DNA of 64,000 nt, taken from the NCBI GenBank assembly GCA_030490835.1, contig CM059973.1, positions 59,524,008 to 59,588,007 on the forward strand. Direction: 5' to 3'. The translations under genes were made by a program, and so were the position numbers. Source of the stretch: Annona cherimola. Taxonomy: Eukaryota; Streptophyta; Magnoliopsida; Magnoliales; Annonaceae. Below, piece by piece: positions 1-10,661 of this stretch (positions are counted from its first letter, which is position 1; every line of letters starts with the position of its first letter). Under the pieces are notes generated by a model. The model was not told where the DNA came from. It saw nothing but the letters and a program-made list of their open reading frames with translations, and ran no database searches.

Positions 1-874
1 GATTGTTAACAGGAAAGTTAGACGACATTGATGTCGAATGGTCAATTGATATGCTTCAATATTGCGTCCATGATGCAGAATGGGTACATGAATACTCACT
101 AAAAACTCAAATGATTTGACCGTTTTTTTATACAGCTTCGTGGATTGATTGTGTTATATTCCTTTGAAACAGTTGTTTTTGCCAATTCAATATCATGATG
201 GAACTTGGATTGCATACGCAATATATATGTTGCTTTGCGAAATACACTATATTGATGTCGTTGAAGCGGATAGGCAAATCAGGCTTACAGCTACTTACCA
301 ACGACTGGTAAGTCTTATGGACGGGTCGCCTGGTTTAGCAATTACATATCTTCCAACTCATTTTCTGATTGATCTGCACTGTACAGCTTAGTATGTTGAA
401 AAAAATGTTCGACGTGTACAATGAAATCCGAGATGCTTATACATTCCAGGTCATGCACGATACAGTTGATATCATAAGTACAAGGTAAGACACAAATGAA
501 ATATAAATTTCCATATTGAAGTTTCATCACTTAATGATGTAAATGTCTTTGTAAATTGTAGAGACGACTCCGGAGTCAATATTGTCACCATTATACAGCA
601 TTACACCGGGCCACGATCTGTTAAGTTCAATAAGGTATTTCTACAACTTTGCTTAACTAAAATAGTACATAAGTTTACAAATTTATAGGGGAATAAATAA
701 TGTTAGGCGATATTACAATATCTTTTATGCCATTTTGTAACACAGATTATCACTGGAAGCTATAAGAAGCTTATAGCATGCACGCTTCTCACCGATAGGT
801 TTAATATGCTGGCAGAAGACAATTACAATCATGCAACTCACTGGTTTAACACAGACCTGCAGATGAAGAAATGA
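1..874 (+). CDS. ULP-like C48 peptidase, 3' part, active site substituted
   Basis: The 5' part lies outside the window. Four exons join in phase with GT-AG introns: 173-307, 387-484, 562-634 and 746-874 (stop TGA 872-874); an upstream coding-like stretch lies at about 3-117. The first exon matches the core of the C48 (Ulp1/SENP) fold: hydrophobic strand, Pro-Ile, then a Trp followed by strands and an Asp (YIDVV). The residue before Trp, normally the catalytic His (HW), is Thr (GTW). In the third exon the usual DCG nucleophile motif reads DSG, so Cys is replaced by Ser. The last exon has the usual C-terminal helix (KLIACTLL...RFN). The family removes SUMO or related tags; without His and Cys this copy should not be proteolytic. 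Such genes are often carried by plant Mutator-like elements. Seen: frame and substitutions. Inferred: loss of activity. It converges on the gene at 1467-4890. Confidence 0.72.
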
Positions 875-1466
875 GTTAGTTACACCCTTATTGTACCTGG
901 ATTAAGTAACATGTTATGTTTTTGGAAAAGCTTGTGTGAGTATGTGTGTGTTACTTGCTTTCCGTTTAAAACCATACATAACTTTTCTGTCTCCATTTTT
1001 CACATCCGAGCTTGAGGTAGGATGTGCTATGCGGATTATATGACATACATGAATATAAGTCACACTATGATATCTTAATTTCGAACTCCATTTCATTTGA
1101 ACAAATACATAATATTCATGGCATTTACATCTTTGGGGTCATCTACAAAAAATACTACATGACCATGACCGAATCAACTACAGATGAATAGCACATGGAT
1201 AGATGTGCCCAAAAGAGATGAAAATAACTGTAATTTCAGGTAGAACGATTCATTTAGTCATGTACAATGCTAACAAATCAGACTTGCTGAATAGTTGTGT
1301 CGAATAAGGCCTTTCGTTGTATGGACTTAGAATTATCATTCAAATGATGGTTAAGCATAAACGATGCAAACTGGAGACGCCATGAGTCAATCTGTCCCTG
1401 CGCTCAATATGGTCATTATAGTAATTAGAACCAGAAAAATGTTACTAATGGTTCACAACACAAGAA
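875..1466. other. Spacer between convergent ULP-like genes
   Basis: AT-rich DNA between the stop codons of the two convergent C48-type genes. It probably contains both 3' untranslated regions. I see no further exon, repeat or terminal inverted repeat in it. Confidence 0.4.
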
Positions 1467-4400
1467 CTAGAGTCGTACAGATTTATATTTCGGAGTCTTC
1501 TCAGGTATAAATGAGAACATATTGCACAACATATGCACACCGCAGTCAACCCTGTCATTGAAATCCAATCATAAATGGTTACTGCAGATAGAAACATTTA
1601 ACACTATCATATGGACTATAGTTTAACTATCACCATACCCGTTAGTTTGTTGTGGCAATCCGCTTGCATGCCTAACATTCCACGATTTAACTGCCTTCGT
1701 CTCACCGATATAGTGATAATAATCCTCTATCGCGGGTGCCTGAATGTGTTCAAATAGATATACTCTTAGAACGTAGTAAGCAATTGTCACAAAATAAGGT
1801 TGTCGTTATTGCAATATACTTACCACTTTATTCTTAATAACTCTTGTCCCAAATTCTCCACCCGTTGACATTGAATCTAACAAAAAAATCTCTTCGCACA
1901 CCGTGTCAATGACACAAGCAAACCAATGATCTCCTCTGCATATTGGTACAAAAACCTGCAGTAATGTGGATAACATGTCATCAGGAAACACTATCAAGCG
2001 TACAGAAACAGGGTCGCACAATCACACAAGTGGTAGAACACAAACTTTACCATTCCTGCATCTCCCACATGACATTTTATTCGCTCGGGATCATATATAT
2101 AATTGGGAGCAACTGGATCACGCATGAGATATAGCTGCATATCACATATAAGAACATTGGAATTATTTATACAAGCAAGCAATGAGAATTCATTTAATGA
2201 CTTTCCTCATTATCATAAAAAACTTACAGAGAATATAGAGTCAAAGTAAAATCTAATCACGCCAGTCGTTGTTTGAAGTTGTTGCATGTTGTATAACATT
2301 GTTAGTGTGTCAACAATCTGCATGCACATTCAAAAGATGATAAGTGCAATCCTATTGTGTCAGATCGTGTCAATGTTGAACCAGCATATCCAACTCATGA
2401 CTTACGGGCGCCTGCACTCTCTCTCCTGGAGCAAGCGACAAGAACATTTCCCTCGTTAAGGTCATGCCTTCGCATTGGAACAAAATTTCACTGCAAAACA
2501 CAAATAAACATACAAGTCATGACACACCTCAACATATGGAATACACTATAATATCTACCTATGTAAAGTCAAAAGGAAGATAGCCTTATAGAAACAATTG
2601 TGGTTAGTCAACTCACTCTTTCAGTAGGGATCTATCAAATGCAAATCTGACGAATGCGTCTTCAATGTCTGTCAATCGCCTGAGGTCAAATTTGACATCT
2701 TGACGATTCCAACATTTTACTGGATTCTATGAAATGCAAGAGAAATATTCACAAGTATACTTTCACTTAAAACCTCGTCCACTGACACAGTAATTGATCA
2801 TAACATAAATGAATCTGATCCAACAAGCACCGTAACACAATAATTATATAGCATGCAAGTTCGTGGTGCATCCATGGAAAACAATAAATGAATAAAAAGG
2901 CTAGAAAATCTATTTCCCAACCGCTCTAGCTTCAGAAGCAGCCACCGACATTCGAGTATGCCGTCTAAGTGCAATTTGCTTCCCCCTCCTAGATGTTGTT
3001 TCATAAGGTGACTTCAGCACTCTCGAGGTCTTTATATTACGGCTCCCTCGCCTAAACGTAGCAGCCATGTCTGCAGGTTCCACAATTTCCGTATCTGCAT
3101 CATCAGGAATAGTGGTATCTTTCTGAAGACCTCCGCTCGATCTTATAGGGGGAAGGCTCCCTTGTACATTTGCTGAAACCAGCTCAGGTCCTTCTGCACC
3201 AACCTATTATTCGAATTTTGAAATTTCGTTGGCGTTCGATACTTCTAACATGTAGTTAAATAATTATTGAAGTGAGGAAACAACTAGCAATTACCGTTAA
3301 ATCTGTGATGGTCCCATGGGTCGCGCCATGCATCTCCTTGTGTTCCAATTTCTGGACTGTTCTCTCGAGTGCCTAGTCAAATATTTCAGTTCATCCTATT
3401 ATCAGTCAAGTAAGTGGCTGAAACTATCAAAATTATGAGGAAGTATGGAGAAATATCATCACCTGAATTTGTGATTCTAATGATTTAATCACAAATTGCG
3501 ACTCTGCCAGCATCTGTCTTAATTCTTGAAAAAAAGAGAAACGCATGGTAGGTGGGATCAAAGGTTGCCGTGCTTTGTATGGTAAGACTAATATTAGCAT
3601 GTATAGTAGCAGATGAACCACATTACCGTCAACTCAGCCTTTTGTGCATTGTTCTCCTTGACTAATTGTTCGAAATCAGGAGGAGTGCTTCGAATAACTC
3701 CTTGGCCACGTGGGCTATATTGGACATCCGCATCTGCATTGTTCATATTTGTGGGACATGAGATCGTAGTGTGATCGCCATCGCTGCGATGTACGACTTC
3801 CCATGTTGGCCCATTGCATATCTGCTCTACATCTTCATAGATCCTCTCTTGTACCTGCGATGCAATGTAATCAACATTAGACAAGATGTGGTCAGCCGTA
3901 AATTAAATAGTATTGAGCCATTTTACCTGCGTCTGTTCATTGCCCGTCTTGCCCCACATACCATCCAATCTCAGGCAGGCTTGTGGCGTCCAGTTTTTTA
4001 TGAGCGGTACACTAAGATGCATCTTAGAGAGGTCAAGGACACTACTTTGCAAGTGTTCCAGAAACCAAATCTGTAAAGAATAAGAATATTAGATACAAAA
4101 ACATGCACAGTATATATTTAATGCAATTTTCAACATTATTACCTGGACTAAGACCGTGCAGCCTCCGATTAACTTCCGCCTTCTTGTGTTATATAGCGAG
4201 AATGACTGCTTGCACATGTCCACCACATGAGTAGCCCAATCGAAATCCCTAAAGGTTTGTATGTCCAGTACGTGATGTAGGTAGACATCCTCCATTTTCC
4301 CCATGCTCGTTGGGCACAGAACAGTGGAGAGCGCAAACAATGCGAATGATTGTCGCCATTTCAAGTCTTCTCCACCCACAACCAGGTTCTTATGAACATC

Positions 4401-4890
4401 AGAAGCAAGGACACTGTGCCCTTTACCCAATTTCAATTGCATACGCAGCTGATCGGTGCTATGCTCCTGCGAGTGGGGGATAACGGTCATGCCCCCAATG
4501 GAAAGCCCCAATATGAGATTCGCATCCCGCGCCGTAAACTCCAACATCTTGCCTCCGATGTGGAAGGCATGATTGCCTTCATCCCATTGTTCTGCTAACC
4601 ACTTAATGAGCCCAAGGTGCAGAGCACGTATTTTCATCGACAACAATCCTCCAAAACCCATCTCCAAAATGGCCTCTCGCTGGGCTGCACTCAATGTGCT
4701 GCAGTAATCAACAAACTTCCGCACAGCGCACACCGATTGCTCTTTTACTTTGGTGGTGGGCTTGCTCGGGCTACGACGTTTCCGCGATGTGCTTGGGGCA
4801 TTCTCGGGGGGGGGGGGGGGGCGAATGAATGGATTGATTTGGGCCCTCCATTTCAGACCCCAGCAGCTTTTCCACGCCTTCGACGTCCAT
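1467..4890 (-). CDS. DUF1985/plant-mobile-domain plus C48 (ULP-like) peptidase, transposon passenger type
   Basis: Exons from 5' to 3': 4143-4890, 3927-4070, 3627-3854, 3463-3513, 3295-3372, 2922-3203, 2617-2726, 2406-2490, 2228-2317, 2051-2134, 1824-1955, 1639-1739, 1467-1551. All have GT-AG borders and every phase fits, giving about 738 residues. The N-terminus from ATG 4888-4890 leads into a Pro run, a basic Ser/Arg patch that could be a nuclear signal, then the DUF1985/PMD domain (GLLSMKIRALHLGLIKWL, FTARDANLILGLSIGG). A coiled-coil-like and basic linker follows, then the C48 domain with catalytic His (GDHW), Asp (LLDS) and Cys (TNGVDCGVH), all retained. The family cleaves SUMO-like tags; genes of this layout are known passengers of plant MULEs (Kaonashi/KI type). 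One oddity: a run of 16 C on this strand (4806-4821) puts the first 25 or so residues one base out of frame with the rest; 15 or 18 would be in frame. A start downstream of the run is the alternative. Confidence 0.82.
4806..4821 (-). repeat. C16 homopolymer in coding sequence
   Basis: Sixteen G on the plus strand, read as C on the coding strand, encode a proline run in the N-terminal exon of the DUF1985-C48 gene. The count is one more than a multiple of three, so upstream and downstream coding frames disagree. It may be a true slippage site or a sequencing or assembly length error. Confidence 0.85.
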
Positions 4891-5194
4891 CAGACCCAAA
4901 CTGCAGCACAAGAAAATGTGAGATTCGCATGGGTTGGTCAATAACTAAAAGTACCATATTTAGAAAGTAAGATGGGCAAGAATTATATGATGCAAACAAT
5001 GACAAAAAGGAAGCATATAGTATTATGAAAACACTTTAGCATATGCTCAATCACATGGCATTAGAACTATTGCATAGTCTTAAAGGCCGTTCTTACATCA
5101 TGCTCACATAACAAACAAAACGGACAATATAACATTAAAACAAATGCACACAATGGGTCATGTAATTCATAGGATATATGTAACACTTGCAGCA
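4891..5194. other. Spacer between transposase and DUF1985-C48 gene
   Basis: About 300 bases separate the transposase stop from the start of the passenger gene on the same strand. It should hold the passenger promoter. I see no clear TATA box and no repeat. Confidence 0.35.
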
Positions 5195-7335
5195 TCACTC
5201 GAGTCGACGTTTCTTTCTCTGCTTCTGGCCTTTTTTACCCCGCTTAGGACATCCGCGACTGGATATGACAGGAGGGTTGCCTATAATAATTCCTATGTGA
5301 CCATCCTCGTTCCGCAATGGTGATGTCGCTTTGGGATCTCCAACATCATCGGTGAAGATCTTTCCAAGTTCATTTAGTTCACGCAATAGCCTTGCGCTAC
5401 CTTCTATGGCGTGATACAAGAGGCGATGATTTGACAAAGTAATGACATTGATTGAGTTCCATATGGTTTGTAAGTCATCCTGTCTGTGCTTCGGCAGTGC
5501 TGCATGCTTAGAAGACTCCAATTGGAGACCTCTACGAGGGGAACGCGACATCCGTTTCAAGAGGAAGTATTCAGGTACTTCGGTCAATTTCAATTCCCAA
5601 AACACCGCAAATAGATGCCTGCATATTATTCCAGTCGATTCGAACCGCATACAACTACACCTCCCACAATTCTTAACGCGATTGAACTGAACCACCCGGG
5701 AAGCTTGTACGTCCGAGCCTTTTGTAATATGGAATATTGCTTCATCTCCGACGGTATCAATGGTCTCAACCTTGAATGCATTGCTCTCCCACATTTCTTT
5801 CTGAGTATCTGTGAAATTGCAATGGGTGTAGGCTTTTAAGAAGGCTCCCTCAAACTGGAACGAGGTCTTCCTTTGCAAGACCGCAAGTGAGGTGTGTTTG
5901 TCTGCATCCATTTCATCCTCACGTCGTCGACTTGTCGCCCGTGCAATGTGTTTTATAAATTCAAATAGACTTGTCTTTCGATTGACGTATTGATCCAGAA
6001 ATGAATGGAAAATTTCACTGCGTTGGTTTGTGCACATTCCGTGGAATCTGTAGCGCTTGTGGAACACTGGTACCCACTTCGATCGCTTACTGTATAATAG
6101 TTGCAGCCACTCGTGATCCAAGAGACCATATTCCTCCATAAAACTGCTCCATTGCGCTTCGAATTGTTGTGGGCTGAAATCGTTGTAAACCAGTTGATTG
6201 AAGGCCTCTTGGAAATCATCCATTTCGTAACCCCTCCGCCCCAATTTCTCTGGGACTTTCCTCATAATATGCCATAAACAGTACTTATGGATCGATGTAG
6301 GAAAGACTTGCTGTACAGCAGCCTCGATCGCGGCATCTTGGTCGGTAATAATGCATGACGGCATCTGGCCAAACATTGCATCTTTGAACTGTTGGAAGAG
6401 CCAAACGAAGGTGTCAATCGTCTCATCCACTACCAAACCGGAGCCGAAAAGTATGGTTTGTCTGTGATGATTTATTCCGACGAATGGTGCAAAAGGCATG
6501 TTGTATCTATTGTTTTGTATGTAGTGTCAAAGCATAATACGTCTCCAAAGGCTTTGAAATCTAACCTCGACCAACCATCAGACCAAAATAATGAACTCAA
6601 TTCACCCTTACTATTTTTGCGAACTGCGAAGTACATGTCTTGACCGGCATCATGCTGCCTTTGGAGGTGATTGATGGCGACGTCTGCATCTCGTGCTAGC
6701 AAATGACCACGAGATCTTGATTTGAAATTTCTCACATCTTGGCGTGTGAAGCAAGTATCAGACGGACTGCATAACTGTCGGACGAGATTGTAGGCTGCAG
6801 AAGGACCAATGCCGACCTCGTTGCATGCTTTCAAAATAGAGGCAGATTCCTCATCAATTTTGCGATGCATTTTCAAGCGTTGGGCCTATCCTTTATCTAC
6901 CAGTTGATGATTGTGGTCGTCGAAAAAGCGAGTAACTACCCATCGCCCTTCTTGCTTCCTTGAAATCTCTATCCGAGCCATGCAGTTGCACCGTATGGAC
7001 ACTCTTTTCCTTCTAATCTTTTTGGTGAATCCATCACAGCCTTCGTCATTTGTAATTGGCGTATGCGTGCCTTCACAAGAGCATGTCATACGCCTCCATG
7101 TAATCGCCGAGGTAGAGCTTAGTCTGCGAACTTGTTTGAGCTTGACACTAAACCCAACGGACTTCGCATAGCCTTTGTAGAATTCACATGCTTCAAGTTC
7201 ATCTTTAAATTCTTGTCCAACAAATGGTTGCTCGACGTTACCAGACAAGTCGCATATAGGCTGAGTACTTGCGACTTCTTCCACATATGTGTCGTGAGCT
7301 ACCTCCGTTTCCATTTTCAACTGATCAATGTTCAT
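5195..7335 (-). pseudogene. FAR1/FHY3-type Mutator-like (MULE) transposase, disrupted
   Basis: Reading from 7335: a FAR1 zinc-binding domain (FYKGYAKSVGFSVKLKQ, then Cys pairs and the HNHQL histidines), a linker, the MULE catalytic core with Asp in CFDTTYK and Asp in ITDQDAAI followed by HKYCLWHI, a SWIM zinc finger (CSCMRFESTGIICRH), and a basic C-terminal tail ending at 5195. These domains define the FAR1-related transposase family, which excises and inserts Mutator-like elements and gave rise to the light-signalling factors FHY3 and FAR1. Two lesions: an in-frame TAG at 6886-6888 just after the zinc domain, and a one-base deletion in the A-rich stretch at about 6508-6517, right after the first catalytic Asp. 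Past each lesion the family signature resumes, so this is a recently broken copy. It sits on the same strand and immediately upstream of the DUF1985-C48 gene. Confidence 0.92.
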
Positions 7336-7519
7336 TGGATCGAAAGCTGAAGCATCAACGTGTTAGGGAAACATCATAAAAGTGGGCCGAGACATTAAAA
7401 GGTATATTCACCATTAACGCATAATGGTATACAAAAAGATATAAAGTAGCACGGTCTTCATTTTTCCCTATGGTGAGTTGTATTCAGTAAAACAATAGGG
7501 GGTGAAGCAACATTAATTT

Positions 7520-7960
7520 GGAAACGGATCCTCGACATAACCACAAGTGCACTTGTTGCTTAGAAGAGATAGTTAGGATGTAAAATTTGCATTTCCCTAT
7601 TAGGACAACAAATGCTACACAATTTAAACCCAACTTCCGATTATTGTTTACATCCTAAGGTCAACTAACTCATTTGGGCCATTTTTAATGCAAGTCGTAT
7701 TCGTTGTCACCATCGGGGGGGGGGGGGTGAAGGCAACAAAATGTATTGTGGGAAATCCTAAGTGCCTTTAGATCATGTGTGGATTATCTTCACCTAGCAG
7801 GTACTTCGACAGGGCCACAGGTGCACTTGTTGCTTAGAAGGCTTAGCAGCCAAGTAAGGGAAGCTTTTCCCTGAAGGACAACACATGCAAAATGATTTAA
7901 ACCATTCATTTACTTATAAGATTACTTTCACTGGACTCAAGTAACTCATTTGGAAACACT
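7520..7960. repeat. Diverged direct repeat upstream of the transposase
   Basis: Segments 7520-7685 and 7800-7960 share an ordered series of blocks: a GTGCACTTGTTGCTTAGAAG block, a block about AGGACAACA, one about ACACAATTTAAACC/AAATGATTTAAACC, and ACTCATTTGG. They are about 280 bases apart in the same orientation. A G13 run lies at 7715-7727. They could be subterminal repeats of the MULE, but I could not find a paired terminal inverted repeat. Confidence 0.6.
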
Positions 7961-7970
7961 TCTTTAAGGG

Positions 7971-10660
7971 GAGTTCGCGTAAAAGTAATTTATAAATTTT
8001 TTAACTTCCATGCACTAATAGAACAAAAATTTCGAATCAAAAGAAGTAATACTAAGGTAGTGCAAAAGGTTTCACAACAAGAAAACAGGAGATATTAGCA
8101 GTATTTATCTATGTGTTAGCAATATGAAAGGCAAACAAACTAAGGAGACAATATACATATGCCATCAGCACATGATAAACAGCAATTCGGCATCATGACA
8201 AATTGAATATACACATGGTTCTACTGTTCTATCAAAAATTTCAATGAGCAAACAACAAGAAAAATTAGACATGACGTTGAATATCTCAACGAAATTATTA
8301 ATACCTATCTTAAGCAATACACATTTGGCACATGGAATTATTATTACATAGTACCATGGTAACTGTCAATGATTATTCTTCAAAGATTTCCTTTTTTAAT
8401 CATGGATGACGCACATTCAGCATTTATGTTTTGTGTCCATATTAACATGATTTACAGGCAGCCCATCCTTGGCTTGTGATAGATAGTCCAACAAACAAAT
8501 GCTCTAGAGGCAGACATAGTGGTTTATGTGTTCAAGATGAACAGCGTAGGCCTAACTCACCTTGTCAAGTCGTTGACCAAAAAATTTCCAGATTTTCCAT
8601 AATGTAAACTGTGTAAACAAAGACAGAAAATCATTTCCTCCACCAATGGGTCCATCCCATGCTGACTCAAATATGCAAATTGGAATGCAACTGCCCTTGC
8701 TACCTTCATTACATTGACTTATCTTAAGCACGATACACTTGGGCATGCCAAATGGATGTTCATTGGAAGCTCTGAATGAGCGCACATGCCAATGAGAACT
8801 GGAAGAACTATTTGGAGATACAAGCACCCACATCATAGAATGCAACGATTATGGCAGAGGATTTTCTTAATGACACACACATACATGAGAGCATCTGATG
8901 TCACGAAAACTCAAAAGAGATCTCTCTGGAAGGATTCATCCAAACATTGAAACGCCAGAACCTGCATCATGGCTCAGTCCTCTTTGGACAAGTCAAGAAC
9001 TTGACAACTAGTTGCCAGCTGGCTGTTGTTTAGTCTCAACTGAAAATAAAATAAATAACAAGATAGTAGAAACTACTTGTCGATGAAATGGCTACACTGC
9101 ACAAGTGACAACTAGCTGCAAGGGATTCCATCTAGCACTAATAGAGACAAGATTACGACAGAGGTAAGCAGCTAGTAGCACCAGAAGGAAAACAAAGTGA
9201 ATACCAATGCGCCGAACAAGAAATCTATTACTGCTCCAAGAATTTGACGTGTGGAATTTCACAAATGTAGACTGCCTCTTCAATGTATTGGCTCTAGTGA
9301 TTTCTGTCACAGTAGTTCAAATGAATAGGCAAATAACAATAACTTGGCAGCAGAAGAACTCATTGATTATGATGTTTTGTACAGGTCCTAGCACTAAAAT
9401 GCGGTAACAACAAACAAATAAGCATACAGAAAGGAAATATTTAAAATAATTTTACCTAACGAAATGTTACTGTGAACCCTTCTAAAATAGCCACAATTCA
9501 TGCTTACGCATTATTTGTCCATCTTTTCACCACAAAAAGATCAACCAGAGTTTCTGATGTTCATATTATCTAATATGTTATTGCCACTATAAATAACCAA
9601 CTTTTCTCAATGGCAAGATAGTATTATCAATATATTCATCCATCTTGCAAGTATTTGAATAAAATCAAGCTTGTGTAACACTGTTTGGGAATGACTGTGG
9701 CACCACAACACAGAAAGAAAGCAACCATTCAAAATAATCAGCATGCATCAATAAGATGCCCTTAAAAGAAGTTTGATATTATTTTCATCTCATGTGATCA
9801 TTTACACTGTGAAGCCTATTACTGGCGTTCATGTTTGTTTTCACTTGTAAGGGGATGGATTAATCATGTACTAGGAAAACCAAAAAAAATGGATAACAAG
9901 ATTTTCATTAGAACAGCGCATTATTATTCTTATGAGGAACCTTACCAGTTAAAACATTGTCCTGATCCCTGTGAGCATCATCCTCCCATGTCCTCCAGGT
10001 ATGGATCTGCTAAGAAAGCATGCAATTGAAGCACATTATCACTATATTTCCTTTTAGCCAACGATGAAAAATAGATAAGTAATTATTCTTACTGTTTCTG
10101 CTTGGTGTAAAAAGGAAACGAAATTTCATTGTTTACGAACTAAAAATAACATGTCATTGTGAAGAAACAGAGAACAATACTTTAAAAAAATATATATTTG
10201 AAAAGGCATCATTCTGATAAGTCGAGTTTTTATTTTATAATTATTTTATATTTGGCTACCACAGAATAGACCAAATCATATATATATATATATATATAAT
10301 GGAACTAAGAATTTCGACCATCTGCAATTTATTTAAAACCTATGAGGCTAAATATAATTGGCTACCACAGAAAATCGAATTGAATCGTTGAATTCAACAA
10401 TACGCAGTAATGTGGAATATATTTCTGCCCAACAAAGGATTTCGGGAAAAATATAAATTGAAAATTTTGGAAACATGTCAATGGTGACCCCAAAACAGAA
10501 TCGCAAAGCCAATATGAATGATACAAACAAATCCCAAACCTAGTTTCTTATAACTATATTTAATGTGTAGAATATTTTGGCCATTTCACCATAAGTCTTG
10601 CAATAAATTGCACCAATCCGGCTGCCGATTTCAGTCGCCAATAGCTTCTACTTCACTATA
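7971..10660. other. Gene-free stretch
   Basis: AT-rich DNA. The longest open frames (for example minus 8552-8845) show no family motif and no consistent splice signals. A short (TA)n tract lies at about 10278-10298. Nothing else recognised. Confidence 0.4.
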
Positions 10661-10661
10661 A

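Noticed and set aside
8552..8845. 97-codon open frame on the minus strand
   Set aside because: No family motif, no matching exons nearby, and no support from codon use.
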